Below, in pieces: positions 9,429-22,924 of a stretch of 64,000 bases of DNA. The position numbers were made by a program, and so were the translations under genes. The notes under the pieces were generated by a model. It had not been told where the DNA came from. It did no database searches and saw nothing but the letters and a program-made list of their open reading frames with translations. Origin of the DNA: Pseudomonas pseudonitroreducens (GTDB taxonomy: Bacteria > Pseudomonadota > Gammaproteobacteria > Pseudomonadales > Pseudomonadaceae); assembly GCF_021603645.1 (NCBI RefSeq), contig NZ_BQHJ01000003.1, positions 372,001 through 436,000 on the forward strand, in the 5' to 3' direction. Positions within the stretch are counted from its first letter, which is position 1. Each line of letters begins with the position of its first letter.

Positions 9429-10808
9429 TCAGTCCAGCAGGGAAAGGGTGACGGGCGCCTGGTGGTTGTCTTCCACGCGCACTTCCAGCTCGCCGTCGCC
9501 CAGCCTGGCCTTGAGGCGCTGGCCGTTCTTCGTCTGCGCCGCGCTGCGGATGGCCTGGCCCTTGTCGTCGAGCAGGATGCTGTAGCCACGGCCGAGGGTC
9601 GCCAGCGGGCTGACGATGTGCAGCGTCTGCATCAGGCCATCCAGGCGCTGGCGCTGTTCGCGGAGCATGGCTTTGGTGGCGCGCGGCAGGCGGGCGCTGA
9701 GGTTGTCCAGGCGCTGGCGCAGCAGGGCCAGGTTGCGGCCGGGATGTTGCGCGGCGAGGCGGGTATCCAGGCGCGCCACGCGCTCCTGGCGGATCTGCAG
9801 CTGGCGCTCGAAGGCGCGGCGCAGGCGCATGTCCAGGTCGTCCAGGCGCTGGGACTGCTGGCGCAGGCGCTCGCCGGGGTGGCGCAGGCGCCGGGCGCTG
9901 CCTTCCAGGCGCAGCCGTTCGCGGGTCAGACGGTCCTGGATGCGCAGGATCAGCCGGCGGCGCAGGCTGTCCAGGCGTTGTTGCAGGTCGCCGCTGTGGG
10001 GCGCCAGCAGCTCGGCGGCGGCCGAGGGCGTCGGTGCGCGTACGTCGGCGACGAAATCGCTGATGGATACGTCGGTTTCGTGGCCCACGGCGCTGACGAT
10101 GGGCGTCACGCAAGCGGCGATGGCGCGGGCCACCGGTTCCTCGTTGAAGCACCAGAGGTCTTCCAGCGAGCCGCCGCCACGGGCCAGGATCAGCGCGTCG
10201 AAGCCCTGCGCATCGGCCAGCTTGAGCGCGCGGACGATCTGCCCGATGGCTTCGCGACCCTGCACGGCAGTGGGGATCAGGGTCAGCTCGACCTGTGGGG
10301 CGCGGCGGCGGAACACACTGATGATGTCGCGGATCACCGCGCCGGTGGGCGAGCTGACGATGCCGATGCGCCTGGGATGCGCAGGCAGTTCCTGCTTGCG
10401 TTCGGCGGCGAACAGGCCCTCGGCGGCGAGCTTTTCCTTCAGCGCCTCGAAGGCCAGGCGCAGCGCACCATCGCCGGCGGGTTCGACGGTATCGGCGATC
10501 AGCTGGTAGTCGCCCCGCCCCTCGAACAGCGAAACCTTGCCGCGCACCCGCACGGCCAGACCGTCGCGCAGGGCCTGGCGCACGCGCAGGGCGTTCTGGC
10601 GGAACAGCGCGCAGCGTACCTGGGCATTGCTGTCCTTGAGGGTGAAGTACATATGGCCGGATGCGGGGCGGGCGAGGTTGGAAATCTCGCCTTCGACCCA
10701 GACCTGCGGGAACACGTCCTCCAGCAGGTGGCGGGCGCGCTGGTTGAGCTGGCTGACGGTCAGAACCTCGCGGTCGAGGCCCAGCCGTTGAAAGGGATCT
10801 TTCTGCAT
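9429..10808 (-). CDS. xseA: Exodeoxyribonuclease VII large subunit
   Basis: Catalytic subunit of ExoVII, which degrades single-stranded DNA in both directions; 459 aa. It has an N-terminal OB fold (SQLNQRARHLLEDVFPQVWVEGEISNL), the catalytic region with SSPTGAVIRDI, ILARGGGSLEDLW and the SAVGHETD stretch, and a long Arg-rich coiled coil (about residues 290-400). ATG 10808 matches the family's N-terminus MQKDPFQRL. It is divergent from guaB, so the 148 bp between them hold promoters for both. Confidence 0.95.
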   Translation of the reverse strand: MQKDPFQRLGLDREVLTVSQLNQRARHLLEDVFPQVWVEGEISNLARPASGHMYFTLKDSNAQVRCALFRQNALRVRQALRDGLAVRVRGKVSLFEGRGDYQLIADTVEPAGDGALRLAFEALKEKLAAEGLFAAERKQELPAHPRRIGIVSSPTGAVIRDIISVFRRRAPQVELTLIPTAVQGREAIGQIVRALKLADAQGFDALILARGGGSLEDLWCFNEEPVARAIAACVTPIVSAVGHETDVSISDFVADVRAPTPSAAAELLAPHSGDLQQRLDSLRRRLILRIQDRLTRERLRLEGSARRLRHPGERLRQQSQRLDDLDMRLRRAFERQLQIRQERVARLDTRLAAQHPGRNLALLRQRLDNLSARLPRATKAMLREQRQRLDGLMQTLHIVSPLATLGRGYSILLDDKGQAIRSAAQTKNGQRLKARLGDGELEVRVEDNHQAPVTLSLLD

Positions 10809-10889
10809 GGCGAAGGATGATAAGCGGGCCTGTGGACAGGGGCCAGCGCGTAAGCCAGATAAAGACTGCATTCAGATCGTCTGGTTACG

Positions 10890-12426
<1,537 letters not shown>

Positions 12427-12434
12427 CGCCCACG

Positions 12435-12520
12435 GCTTCAAGCTTCAGGCGGCAAGCTACAAGCCAGAGCGCTGTGGCTGCCGCTGCGCTCTTTCCATCT
12501 TGCAGCTTGCGGCTTGAAGC
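12435..12520. repeat. Imperfect palindrome between guaB and guaA
   Basis: The left arm GCTTCAAGCTTCAGGCGGCA (12435 onward) is matched in inverted order by CTTGCAGCTTGCGGCTTGAAGC (12499-12520), with shorter AAGCTNNAAG-type repeats inside. It is a REP-like dispersed palindrome of Pseudomonas placed inside the guaBA operon. As RNA it could fold and lower guaA expression or stabilise guaB mRNA. Confidence 0.7.
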
Positions 12521-12545
12521 TTGCAGCTGCCTCGTAGAGGCCCCC

Positions 12546-14123
12546 ATGTCCCAAGACATTCATGCTCACCGGATCCTGATCCTCGACTTCGGCTCCCAGT
12601 ACACCCAGCTGATCGCCCGCCGCGTTCGCGAGATCGGTGTGTACTGCGAGATCCATCCGTTCGACATGAGCGACGACGAAGTTCGCGCCTTCGCCCCTCG
12701 CGGCATCATCCTGGCCGGCGGCCCGGAGTCGGTGCACGAAGCCAACAGCCCGCGCGCGCCGCAGGCCGTGTTCGACCTGAAGGTGCCGCTGTTCGGCATC
12801 TGCTACGGCATGCAGACCATGGCCGAGCAGATGGGCGGCAAGGTGCTGGGTTCTGACCTGCGCGAATTCGGCTACGCCCGTGTCGACGTGGTCGGCAAGG
12901 CTCGCCTGCTGGATGGCATCGAGGATTGCGTCAGTGAAGACGGCGTGTTCGGCCTCGATGTGTGGATGAGCCACGGCGACAAGGTCACCGAGATTCCCGA
13001 AGGCTTCCACATCCTCGCCAGCACCCCGAGCTGCCCGATCGCCGCCATGGCTGACGACGTCCGTGGCTACTATGGCGTGCAGTTCCACCCGGAAGTGACC
13101 CACACCAAGCAGGGCGGTCGCATCCTCTCGCGCTTCGTGCTGGACATCTGCGGCTGCGAAGCCCTGTGGACCCCGTCCAACATCGTCAATGACGCCATCG
13201 CCACCGTTCGCGCCCAGGTGGGCTCGTCCAAGGTGCTGCTGGGTCTGTCCGGTGGTGTGGACTCCTCGGTGGTCGCGGCGCTGCTGCACAAGGCCATCGG
13301 CGACCAGCTGACCTGCGTCTTCGTCGACAACGGCCTGCTGCGCCTGCACGAGGGTGACCAGGTGATGGCCATGTTCGCCGAGAACATGGGCGTCAAGGTG
13401 ATCCGCGCCAACGCCGAAGAGAAGTTCCTCAGCCGTCTGGCCGGCGTCAGCGACCCGGAGCAGAAGCGCAAGATCATTGGCGGCAGCTTCATCGAAGTCT
13501 TCGATGAGGAAGCCACCAAGCTGAAGGACGTGAAGTTCCTCGCCCAGGGCACCATCTACCCCGACGTGATCGAGTCGGCCGGCGCCAAGACCGGCAAGGC
13601 CCACGTGATCAAGTCGCACCACAACGTCGGCGGCCTGCCCGAAGACATGCAGTTCGAACTGGTCGAGCCGCTGCGCGAGCTGTTCAAGGACGAAGTCCGC
13701 AAGATCGGCCTGGAGCTGGGCCTGCCCTACGACATGGTCTATCGCCACCCGTTCCCGGGCCCGGGCCTGGGCGTGCGCATCCTGGGGGAAGTGAAGAAGG
13801 AATACGCCGACCTGCTGCGTCGCGCGGACCACATCTTCATCGAAGAGCTGCGCAACTTCGACTGGTACCACAAGACCAGCCAGGCCTTCGTGGTGTTCCA
13901 GCCGGTGAAATCCGTCGGTGTGGTCGGTGATGGCCGCCGCTACGCCTGGGTCGTCGCCTTGCGTGCCGTGGAAACCATCGACTTCATGACCGCTCGCTGG
14001 GCGCACCTGCCGTACGAGCTGCTGGAGAAGGTCTCGAACCGCATCATCAACGAGATCGAGGGCATCTCCCGCGTCACCTATGACGTGTCGAGCAAGCCGC
14101 CGGCAACCATCGAGTGGGAATGA
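12546..14123 (+). CDS. guaA: GMP synthase (glutamine-hydrolysing)
   Basis: Aminates XMP to GMP using glutamine and ATP; 525 aa. It has an N-terminal class I amidotransferase domain (nucleophile C86 in GICYGMQ, His/Glu in QFHPEVTHT), a central ATP pyrophosphatase domain with the P-loop LSGGVDSSV (about residue 233), and the C-terminal dimerisation domain ending KPPATIEWE. All motifs are intact. The start ATG 12546 follows GTAGAGG. Confidence 0.97.
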   Translation: MSQDIHAHRILILDFGSQYTQLIARRVREIGVYCEIHPFDMSDDEVRAFAPRGIILAGGPESVHEANSPRAPQAVFDLKVPLFGICYGMQTMAEQMGGKVLGSDLREFGYARVDVVGKARLLDGIEDCVSEDGVFGLDVWMSHGDKVTEIPEGFHILASTPSCPIAAMADDVRGYYGVQFHPEVTHTKQGGRILSRFVLDICGCEALWTPSNIVNDAIATVRAQVGSSKVLLGLSGGVDSSVVAALLHKAIGDQLTCVFVDNGLLRLHEGDQVMAMFAENMGVKVIRANAEEKFLSRLAGVSDPEQKRKIIGGSFIEVFDEEATKLKDVKFLAQGTIYPDVIESAGAKTGKAHVIKSHHNVGGLPEDMQFELVEPLRELFKDEVRKIGLELGLPYDMVYRHPFPGPGLGVRILGEVKKEYADLLRRADHIFIEELRNFDWYHKTSQAFVVFQPVKSVGVVGDGRRYAWVVALRAVETIDFMTARWAHLPYELLEKVSNRIINEIEGISRVTYDVSSKPPATIEWE

Positions 14124-14240
14124 TCGGAGACGTCTGAAAACCTGTTTCGATCTGCTGCGTGTCGGCCGTAGGGTGCTTTCCGCCTACTACGGTTCTAGCT
14201 CGCGAGATCGAAGTCAGGTTTTAACGTTTCCTTAACGAGG

Positions 14241-14262
14241 AAAGCGGCAATCTCGCCGCTTT
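14241..14262 (+). terminator. Weak hairpin after guaA
   Basis: AAAGCGGC and GCCGCTTT pair around a 6-nt loop, followed by only a short broken T run (TTCTTCG). It may end guaA transcription. The 342 bp between guaA and the multicopper oxidase gene otherwise hold a second small hairpin (CTGCTTTCGATGTGGAAGCAG region near 14342-14362) and no supportable gene. Confidence 0.4.
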
Positions 14263-14465
14263 CTTCGACAGGCCAGGACGGGGATACCTGTCCTTGACCT
14301 GGCGCATGAGAGGCGTTCGTGCCTTCATGCACAGTTGTCTTCTGCTTTCGATGTGGAAGCAGAGCAGTGCAGCCGGCCGCACGAGCCTGGCGCCGGGCGC
14401 TAAACGCGCCAACCTCCGTGAAAGCCGATGGGGTCGCAAGTCCCTTGTTTGAGGAGTCTGGACCC

Positions 14466-15869
14466 ATGTCGTTTACCCGTAGACAAGTACTCGGTGGCCT
14501 CGCTGGCCTGGCCGTCGTCGGCCTGGGCGCCGGTGGCGCGCGCATCTGGCTGGCGCGCCCGCAGGTAGCCGCCGAGCACGATTACGAACTGATTGCCGCG
14601 CCGCTCGACCTGGAGCTGGTGCCTGGCCACAAGACACCCGGCCTGGGCTATGGCGGCCAGGCCCCCGGTGTGGAAATCCGCGCGCGCCAGGGCGACTGGC
14701 TGCGCGTGCGTTTCACCAACAAGCTGGACGAGCCGACCACCATCCACTGGCACGGCATCCGCCTGCCCATCGAGATGGACGGCGTGCCCTACATTTCGCA
14801 GCCGCCGGTACAGCCGGGCGAGAGCTTCATCTACCAGTTCAAGACGCCGGACGCCGGCAGCTACTGGTACCACCCGCACCTGATGAGCAGCGAGCAGCTG
14901 GGCCGTGGCCTGGTCGGGCCGCTGATCATCGACGAGCGCGAGCCGACCGAGTTCACCAGCGAAAAGATCCTTAACCTGAAGACCTGGCACGTGGACGAGG
15001 AGGGCAACTTCACGCCCTTCAGCGTGCCGCGCGAGGCCGCGCGCGAAGGCACTCGCGGACGCCTGTCGACCATCAACGGCGAGCGTACCCCGGTAATCGA
15101 ACTGCCGGCCGGCGAGATCGTCCGCGTGCGCATCCTCAACGTCGACAACACCGTGACCTACCGCCTCAACCTGCCGGACGCGGAGGCGAAGATCTACGCC
15201 ATCGATGGCCACCCGGTGGAGCCGCGGGATTTCGGCAAGGGACCCAACGACCAGTACTGGATCGGCCCGGGCATGCGCCTGGAGCTGGGCATCCGCGGCC
15301 CGGCGGAAGGGACCGAGCTGTCGCTGCGCAATGGCCCGGTGCGCCTGGCGACCATCCGCGGTGTGGCCAATCCGAAAGCGCCCACGGCCAAGTGGCCGGC
15401 GCCGCTGCCGCACAACCCGGTGGCCGAGCCGGACCTGAAGAACGCCGAGACCATCAATTTCAAGTTCGAGTGGGTCGGGGCCATGTCCGACTACTCCAAG
15501 GGCCAGTCTGCGCCGTCGCTGTGGCAGATCAACGGCGTGGCCTGGCAGGGCGGCGAGGAGCACAAGCACAACGCGCCGCCGCTGGCCAAGCTCAAGGAGG
15601 GCAACAGCTATATCTTCGTGCTGCGCAACATGACCCAGTACCAGCATCCGATCCACCTGCACGGCATGGCCTTCAAGGTGCTGGATTCGGATCGCCGCGA
15701 CATCATCCCGTACTTCACCGACACCTACCTGTTGGGCAAGAATGAGACGGCCCGCGTGGCGCTGGTGGCGGATAACCCCGGCCTGTGGATGTTCCACTGC
15801 CACGTGATCGATCACATGGAGACCGGCCTGATGGGAACCATCGCGGTGGGCGAGGCATGGTGCGGCTGA
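14466..15869 (+). CDS. Tat-exported multicopper oxidase
   Basis: Periplasmic multicopper oxidase of 467 aa, related to SufI/CopA-type laccases. The twin-arginine signal (FTRRQVLGGLAGLAVVGLGAGG) opens the protein. The four copper motifs are all present: HWHG (about residue 94), YWYHPH, HPIHLHG and HCHVIDHMETGLMG, so types 1, 2 and 3 copper sites look complete. Substrate unknown; metal or phenol oxidation is usual. GAGGAG lies upstream of ATG 14466. The 3' end overlaps the tadA start by 13 bp. Confidence 0.92.
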   Translation: MSFTRRQVLGGLAGLAVVGLGAGGARIWLARPQVAAEHDYELIAAPLDLELVPGHKTPGLGYGGQAPGVEIRARQGDWLRVRFTNKLDEPTTIHWHGIRLPIEMDGVPYISQPPVQPGESFIYQFKTPDAGSYWYHPHLMSSEQLGRGLVGPLIIDEREPTEFTSEKILNLKTWHVDEEGNFTPFSVPREAAREGTRGRLSTINGERTPVIELPAGEIVRVRILNVDNTVTYRLNLPDAEAKIYAIDGHPVEPRDFGKGPNDQYWIGPGMRLELGIRGPAEGTELSLRNGPVRLATIRGVANPKAPTAKWPAPLPHNPVAEPDLKNAETINFKFEWVGAMSDYSKGQSAPSLWQINGVAWQGGEEHKHNAPPLAKLKEGNSYIFVLRNMTQYQHPIHLHGMAFKVLDSDRRDIIPYFTDTYLLGKNETARVALVADNPGLWMFHCHVIDHMETGLMGTIAVGEAWCG

Positions 15870-16381
15870 CCAACAGCAAGGGGCATCCGACGGTGAAGGG
15901 GCTGGCGCCGGTCATCGACCGCAGCCAGGACATCCCCTTCATGCGCGAGGCAATGGCCCTGGCCGAGCAGGGCGCGGCGCTGGGCGAAGTGCCGGTGGGC
16001 GCCGTGCTGGTGCTGGACGGCCAGGTCATCGGCCGTGGCTTCAATCGCCCGATCACCGCCCACGACCCCAGTGCCCATGCGGAAATGGTCGCCATCCGCG
16101 AGGCCGCCGCGGCCGCGCAGAATTACCGCCTGCCCGGCAGCACGCTCTACGTCACCCTCGAACCCTGCAGCATGTGCGCCGGCCTGCTGGTGCACTCGCG
16201 CATCCAGCGCGTGGTGTTCGGTGCCACCGAGCCCAAGTCGGGTGTGGTAGTCAGTCGGGGCAACTTCTTCGAACAGGATTTCCTCAACCACCGCGTGCTG
16301 GTGGAGGGCGGAGTGCTGGGGGAGGAGTGCAGCGCGATGCTCTCGGCCTTCTTCAAGGCGCGCCGCAAGGGTTCTTTGTAG
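15857..16381 (+). CDS. tadA: tRNA-specific adenosine deaminase
   Basis: Converts A34 to inosine in the tRNA-Arg anticodon; essential in most bacteria. 174 aa with the zinc site HAE (AHAEM) and PCSMC (EPCSMCAGL), both intact. ATG 15857 overlaps the oxidase stop, giving a slightly long N-terminus; an internal start at MREAMALAEQ is possible. The TAG stop at 16379-16381 lies inside the GTAGGAGC end of a REP palindrome, so the repeat may have set the C-terminus (RRKGSL). Confidence 0.93.
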   Translation: MVRLTNSKGHPTVKGLAPVIDRSQDIPFMREAMALAEQGAALGEVPVGAVLVLDGQVIGRGFNRPITAHDPSAHAEMVAIREAAAAAQNYRLPGSTLYVTLEPCSMCAGLLVHSRIQRVVFGATEPKSGVVVSRGNFFEQDFLNHRVLVEGGVLGEECSAMLSAFFKARRKGSL

Positions 16382-16452
16382 GAGCGGGCTTGCTCGCGAA
16401 TCTGCTCAGCCTTGCGCAGCGCTTGGCCTATCGCGGATAAATCCGCTCCTGA
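16378..16452. repeat. REP palindrome (GTAGGAGCGGGC type)
   Basis: GTAGGAGCGGGCTTGCTCGC at the left and CGCGGATAAATCCGCTCCT at the right form diverged inverted arms. It begins inside the tadA stop codon and continues into the intergenic space. Confidence 0.75.
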
Positions 16453-16516
16453 CTAATGCTCGACATCCGCGTAGGAGCAACTGTCTTCTCTGGATAGTCC
16501 GTTGCTGCGTTTTCCG

Positions 16517-16646
16517 CCCTCACCCCAGCCCTGGCTGCGCGCCCCGCTCCTCAGGGAGAGGGGGCAGTCCGAGCCGACTGACGCGAAGGTTTCATCCTGC
16601 ACTGAACGGTCCCCTCTCCCCTTGGGAGAGGGCTACGGTGAGGGAT
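16517..16646. repeat. Dispersed repeat, copy 1
   Basis: A block starting CCCTCACCCCAGCCCTGGCT, with GGGAGAGGGGGCAG, TTTCATCCTGCACTGAACGG and an inverted CCCCTCTCCC/GGGAGAGGG pair towards the end. A diverged second copy lies at 33111-33255. Together with the adjoining REP it fills the 353 bp between tadA and mltF; no gene is visible there. Confidence 0.65.
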
Positions 16647-16734
16647 GGCCCAAGCGCAGAGGTATCTCGTAGGAGTGGACTCCGTCCGCGATCGATTCGA
16701 CGTGTCACGTTGGCGAGTCAGTGAGGTTGAAGCC

Positions 16735-18333
<1,599 letters not shown>

Positions 18334-18430
18334 CTACGCCGCTCGAAGGCCTTCGAAGATGAGTGGCGCTATCCGCCGGAGCAACGGCAAGGAAGGCACT
18401 TGAAAGGTGCCTCCGCGCAACGCTTTACGG

Positions 18431-18436
18431 TAGAAT
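18431..18436 (+). promoter_or_regulatory. Probable -10 of the purL promoter
   Basis: TAGAAT followed by GC, 67 bp upstream of the purL start codon. No good -35 is visible at the usual distance, so only the -10 element is proposed. The remaining 290 bp between mltF and purL show no gene. Confidence 0.35.
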
Positions 18437-18503
18437 GCACGGCCTCTGTGGGCCGGCCCGTCCGGCCCCACACACTTCCCCGTCTCCAGAGGCTGTTCCG
18501 ACA

Positions 18504-21500
18504 ATGCTGATCCTGCGCGGTGCTCCCGCCCTTTCCGCTTTCCGCCACGGCAAACTGCTCGACCTGCTGACCCAGCATGTACCCGCCGTCACCGGGCTGT
18601 ATGCCGAGTTTGCGCACTTCGCCGAGGTCACCGGAGCCCTCAACGCCGAGGAAGAACAAGTCCTGGCGCGCCTGCTGAAATACGGCCCGAGCGTCCCGGT
18701 TCAGGAGCCCGCCGGCCGCCTGTTCCTGGTCCTGCCGCGCTTCGGCACCATCTCGCCGTGGTCGAGCAAGGCCTCTGACATCGCCCGCAACTGCGGCCTG
18801 GCCAAGATCGAGCGCATCGAGCGCGGGATCGCCTACTACGTCACTGGCGAGTTGAGCGAGGCCGACGCACAAGCCGTCGCCGCCCGCCTGCACGACCGCA
18901 TGACCCAGCTCGTGCTCAACGAGCTGGAGCAGGCTTCTGCGCTGTTCAGCCACGCCCAGCCCAAGCCGCTGACCGTGGTCGACATCCTCGCCGGCGGTCG
19001 CGCCGCGCTGGAGAAGGCCAACCTCGAGCTGGGCCTGGCCCTGGCCGAAGACGAGATCGACTACCTGGTGAAAAGCTTCGTCGAGCTGGGCCGCAACCCG
19101 CACGACGTCGAACTGATGATGTTCGCCCAGGCCAACTCCGAACACTGCCGCCACAAGATCTTCAACGCCAGTTGGGACATCGACGGCCAGGCTCAGGACA
19201 AGAGCCTGTTCGGTATGATCAAGAACACCTATGAAATGCACCGCGAAGGCGTGCTGTCCGCGTACAAGGACAACGCCGCGGTGATGAAGGGTTACGTCGC
19301 CGGGCGTTTCTACCCGAACGCCGAGACCCGCGAATACGCCGCCAGCGAAGAGCCGGTGCACATCCTGATGAAGGTGGAGACCCACAACCACCCGACCGCC
19401 ATCGCTCCCTTCCCCGGCGCCTCCACCGGCTCCGGCGGCGAGATCCGCGACGAAGGCGCGACCGGTCGTGGCGCCAAACCGAAGGCCGGCCTGGTCGGCT
19501 TCACCGTCTCCAACCTGAACATCCCCGGTTTCGAGCAGCCCTGGGAAGTGCCTTACGGCAAGCCCGAGCGCATCGTCACTCCGCTGGACATCATGATCGA
19601 AGGCCCGCTGGGCGGCGCCGCGTTCAACAACGAATTCGGCCGCCCGAACCTGGCCGGCTACTTCCGTACCTTCGAACAGTCCATCGCCACCCCGCGCGGC
19701 GAAGAAGTCCGTGGCTACCACAAGCCGATCATGATCGCCGGCGGCATGGGCAACATCCGCGAAGACCACGTGCAGAAGGGCGAAATCTCGGTCGGCGCCA
19801 AGCTGATCGTGCTTGGTGGCCCGGCCATGCTGATCGGTCTGGGCGGCGGTGCCGCTTCCTCCATGGCCACCGGCGCTTCCGCCGCTGACCTGGACTTCGC
19901 CTCGGTGCAGCGCGAGAACCCGGAAATGGAACGCCGCTGCCAGGAGGTCATCGACCGCTGCTGGCAGATGGGCGAGAACAACCCGATCAAGTTCATCCAC
20001 GACGTGGGTGCGGGCGGCATCTCCAATGCCCTGCCGGAACTGATCAACGATGGCGGCCGCGGCGGCCGTTTCGAACTGCGTAACGTGCCCAACGACGAGC
20101 CGGGCATGAGCCCGCTGGAAATCTGGTGCAACGAGTCGCAGGAGCGCTACGTGATGTCGGTGGACGCCGCCGACTTCGAAACCTTCAAGGCCATCTGCGA
20201 GCGCGAGCGCTGCCCGTTCGCCGTGGTCGGCGAAGCCACCGAAGAGATGCAGCTCACCGTCGCCGACAGCCACTTCGGCAACAAGCCGGTGGACATGCCA
20301 CTCGAAGTGCTGCTCGGCAAGCCGCCGCGCATGCACCGTTCGGTCACCCGCGAAGCCGAACTGGGCGATGACTTCGCCGCTGCCGGCCTGGACCTAACCG
20401 AGTCCACCGAGCGCGTGCTGCGCCACCCGGCGGTGGCCAGCAAGAACTTCCTGATCACCATCGGCGATCGCACCATCACCGGCCTCGTTGCGCGCGACCA
20501 ACTGGTCGGCCCGTGGCAGGTTCCGGTGGCCGACTGCGCCGTTACCGCCACCAGCTTCGACGTCTATACCGGCGAAGCCATGGCCATGGGCGAGCGCACC
20601 CCGCTGGCCGTGATCGATGCCCCGGCCTCCGGCCGCATGGCCATCGGCGAGACCATCACCAACCTGGCTGCCGCCAGCATCGACAAGATCTCCGAGATCA
20701 AGCTGTCCGCCAACTGGATGGCCGCCGCCGGCCACCCGGGCGAGGACGCGCGCCTGTACGACACCGTCAAGGCGGTCGGCATGGAGCTGTGCCCAGCGCT
20801 GGGCATCACCATCCCGGTGGGCAAGGACTCCATGTCCATGAAGACCCGCTGGCAGGATGGCGACGCCGAGAAGAGCGTCACCTCGCCGATGTCGCTGATC
20901 ATTTCCGGCTTTGCCCCGGTCAACGACGTACGCAAGACCCTGACGCCGCAACTGCGCCTGGACAAGGGCGAGACCGACCTGATCGTCATCGATCTCGGCC
21001 GCGGCAAGAACCGTATGGGCGGCTCCATCCTTGCCCAGGTCAACGGCCAGATCGGCCGCGCAGCGCCGGACGTCGACGATGCCGAAGACCTCAAGGCCTT
21101 CTTCGCCGTTATCCAGGGCCTGAACGCCGACGGTCACCTGCTGGCCTACCACGACCGTTCCGACGGCGGCCTGATGGCCACCGTGGTGGAAATGGCCTTC
21201 GCCGGCCACTGCGGCCTCGACCTCAACCTCGACGCGCTGGCTGAAAACCGTGACGAGCTGAGCGCTGCGCTGTTCAACGAAGAGCTGGGCGCGGTGATCC
21301 AGGTTCGCACTGGCGCCACGCCGGAAGTCCTCGCCCAGTTCAGCGCTGCCGGCCTGGAAGACTGCGTTGCGGTCATCGGCCAACCGGTCAACACTGCCGA
21401 GATCGACCTGTCCTTCAACGGCGAGCGTGTTTTCAGCGCCCAGCGTCGCAACCTGCAGCGCATCTGGAGCGAGACCAGCTACCGCATCCAGCGCATGCGC

Positions 21501-22400
21501 GATAACGCCGACTGCGCCGATCAGGAGTTCGACGGCTTGCTGGAAGAGGGTAACCCCGGCCTGTCGGTGAAACTCAGCTTCGACGTCAACGACAACATCG
21601 CCGCGCCCTACATCAAGAAGGGTGTGCGCCCGCAGATCGCCATCCTCCGTGAGCAGGGCGTCAACGGTCAGGTGGAAATGGCCGCGGCCTTCGATCGCGC
21701 CGGCTTCGCCGCTGTCGACGTGCACATGAGCGACATCCTCTCCGGCCGCATCAGCCTGGAGCAGTTCAAGGGCCTGGTGGCCTGCGGCGGCTTCTCCTAC
21801 GGCGACGTCCTCGGCGCCGGTGAAGGCTGGGCCAAGTCGATCCTGTTCAACGCCCGTGCCCGTGATGGCTTCCAGGCCTTCTTCGAGCGCAAGGACAGCT
21901 TCGCCCTCGGCGTGTGCAACGGTTGCCAGATGATGTCCAACCTGCACGAGCTGATCCCCGGCACCGAGTTCTGGCCGCACTTCGTGCGCAACCGCTCCGA
22001 GCAGTTCGAAGCGCGCGTGGCGATGGTCCAGGTGCAGGAATCGCAGTCGATCTTCCTGCAGGGCATGGCCGGTTCGCGCCTGCCGATCGCCATCGCCCAC
22101 GGTGAAGGCCATGCGGAATTCGAGAGCGAAGAGGCACTGCTGGAAGCCGACCTGTCCGGTACCGTGGCCCTGCGTTTCGTCGACAACCTGGGCAAGGTCA
22201 CCGAAAGCTACCCGGCCAACCCGAACGGCTCGCCGCGTGGCATCACCGGTCTGACCAGCCGCGATGGCCGCGTCACCATCATGATGCCGCACCCGGAGCG
22301 CGTGTTCCGCGCCGTGCAGAACTCCTGGCGTCCGGACGAGTGGGAAGAGGACGGCGGCTGGATGCGCATGTTCCGCAACGCCCGCGTCTGGGTCGGCTGA
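18504..22400 (+). CDS. purL: Phosphoribosylformylglycinamidine synthase
   Basis: Single-chain FGAM synthase (PurL/PurQ fusion) of 1298 aa; converts FGAR, glutamine and ATP to FGAM in purine synthesis. The N-terminal PurS-like region, the two AIR-synthase-like halves ([29 protein letters not shown]) and the C-terminal amidotransferase domain with nucleophile C1138 (GVCNGCQMM) and the [16 protein letters not shown] strands are present. ATG 18504 is supported by length and by the [11 protein letters not shown] start. A strong terminator follows. Confidence 0.97.
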   Translation: MLILRGAPALSAFRHGKLLDLLTQHVPAVTGLYAEFAHFAEVTGALNAEEEQVLARLLKYGPSVPVQEPAGRLFLVLPRFGTISPWSSKASDIARNCGLAKIERIERGIAYYVTGELSEADAQAVAARLHDRMTQLVLNELEQASALFSHAQPKPLTVVDILAGGRAALEKANLELGLALAEDEIDYLVKSFVELGRNPHDVELMMFAQANSEHCRHKIFNASWDIDGQAQDKSLFGMIKNTYEMHREGVLSAYKDNAAVMKGYVAGRFYPNAETREYAASEEPVHILMKVETHNHPTAIAPFPGASTGSGGEIRDEGATGRGAKPKAGLVGFTVSNLNIPGFEQPWEVPYGKPERIVTPLDIMIEGPLGGAAFNNEFGRPNLAGYFRTFEQSIATPRGEEVRGYHKPIMIAGGMGNIREDHVQKGEISVGAKLIVLGGPAMLIGLGGGAASSMATGASAADLDFASVQRENPEMERRCQEVIDRCWQMGENNPIKFIHDVGAGGISNALPELINDGGRGGRFELRNVPNDEPGMSPLEIWCNESQERYVMSVDAADFETFKAICERERCPFAVVGEATEEMQLTVADSHFGNKPVDMPLEVLLGKPPRMHRSVTREAELGDDFAAAGLDLTESTERVLRHPAVASKNFLITIGDRTITGLVARDQLVGPWQVPVADCAVTATSFDVYTGEAMAMGERTPLAVIDAPASGRMAIGETITNLAAASIDKISEIKLSANWMAAAGHPGEDARLYDTVKAVGMELCPALGITIPVGKDSMSMKTRWQDGDAEKSVTSPMSLIISGFAPVNDVRKTLTPQLRLDKGETDLIVIDLGRGKNRMGGSILAQVNGQIGRAAPDVDDAEDLKAFFAVIQGLNADGHLLAYHDRSDGGLMATVVEMAFAGHCGLDLNLDALAENRDELSAALFNEELGAVIQVRTGATPEVLAQFSAAGLEDCVAVIGQPVNTAEIDLSFNGERVFSAQRRNLQRIWSETSYRIQRMRDNADCADQEFDGLLEEGNPGLSVKLSFDVNDNIAAPYIKKGVRPQIAILREQGVNGQVEMAAAFDRAGFAAVDVHMSDILSGRISLEQFKGLVACGGFSYGDVLGAGEGWAKSILFNARARDGFQAFFERKDSFALGVCNGCQMMSNLHELIPGTEFWPHFVRNRSEQFEARVAMVQVQESQSIFLQGMAGSRLPIAIAHGEGHAEFESEEALLEADLSGTVALRFVDNLGKVTESYPANPNGSPRGITGLTSRDGRVTIMMPHPERVFRAVQNSWRPDEWEEDGGWMRMFRNARVWVG

Positions 22401-22422
22401 GTCCGCGCCGATGCGACACGAG

Positions 22423-22457
22423 AAAGGGGAAAGCTTCGGCTTTCCCCTTTTTCTTTG
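22423..22457 (+). terminator. Intrinsic terminator of purL
   Basis: A 12-bp perfect stem AAAGGGGAAAGC with TTCG loop, then a T-rich tail (TTTTTCTTT). The distance from the purL stop is 23 bp. Confidence 0.88.
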
Positions 22458-22480
22458 CCCGGCCTCTGGAGGACAAGGTC

Positions 22481-22741
22481 TTGGCTGACCAGGAGATACT
22501 TCCCGATGTTCGTGCGGTCACGCCCGGGCAGGTGCTGCGCCTGTGTGGTTGCGGGCAGTGCGCCACTCGGCCGGATGCCGCTGCCGCCTGTACTAATCTG
22601 CTGGAACTGACGGTTGGACGCGAGCGTCACCTGTTGCTGTGCCGTTGCGGGCTCTCGGCGCGGTTGCCGTTCTGTGACGGTTCCCACGCGCCGGCTGCAC
22701 CTGGCCTGAAAGAGCGCTGGCGACGTTTCACCGGTAGGTGA
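22481..22741 (+). CDS. CDGSH-type iron-sulfur protein
   Basis: Small protein of 86 aa ending with the CDGSH iron-sulfur signature CRCGLSARLPFCDGSH, which supplies three Cys and one His for a 2Fe-2S cluster. An earlier LCGCGQC stretch looks like a degenerate second copy, as in bacterial tandem CDGSH proteins. Proposed start is TTG 22481 with GGAGG 8 nt upstream; no ATG fits the frame after the purL terminator. Role unknown, usually redox or iron homeostasis. Confidence 0.7.
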   Translation: MADQEILPDVRAVTPGQVLRLCGCGQCATRPDAAAACTNLLELTVGRERHLLLCRCGLSARLPFCDGSHAPAAPGLKERWRRFTGR

Positions 22742-22846
22742 GATCGAAGTTCGTCACAGATTTCGTACAAAGTCGTCTGTAGGCGAACAAGCCCGGAACC
22801 GGACGGTCGAACTTCCACGACGACCTGCAAGTCATAAGAGGCAAAG

Positions 22847-22863
22847 TGCCACTATTTGTGGCA
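22847..22863. repeat. Short dyad upstream of the NIF3-like gene
   Basis: TGCCAC-TATTT-GTGGCA, a 6-bp inverted repeat with 5-nt spacer 61 bp before the next start codon. It could be an operator or a small hairpin; nothing else supports a function. Confidence 0.3.
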
Positions 22864-22924
22864 GCATTTGTCACCCGTGTCGCTCTTTGCCACGGCAGTG
22901 TCCCTGTTTCGATCGGAGTCTCCG

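Noticed and set aside
18369-20336. 655-aa minus-strand frame inside purL
   Set aside because: Complement of purL; no family features.
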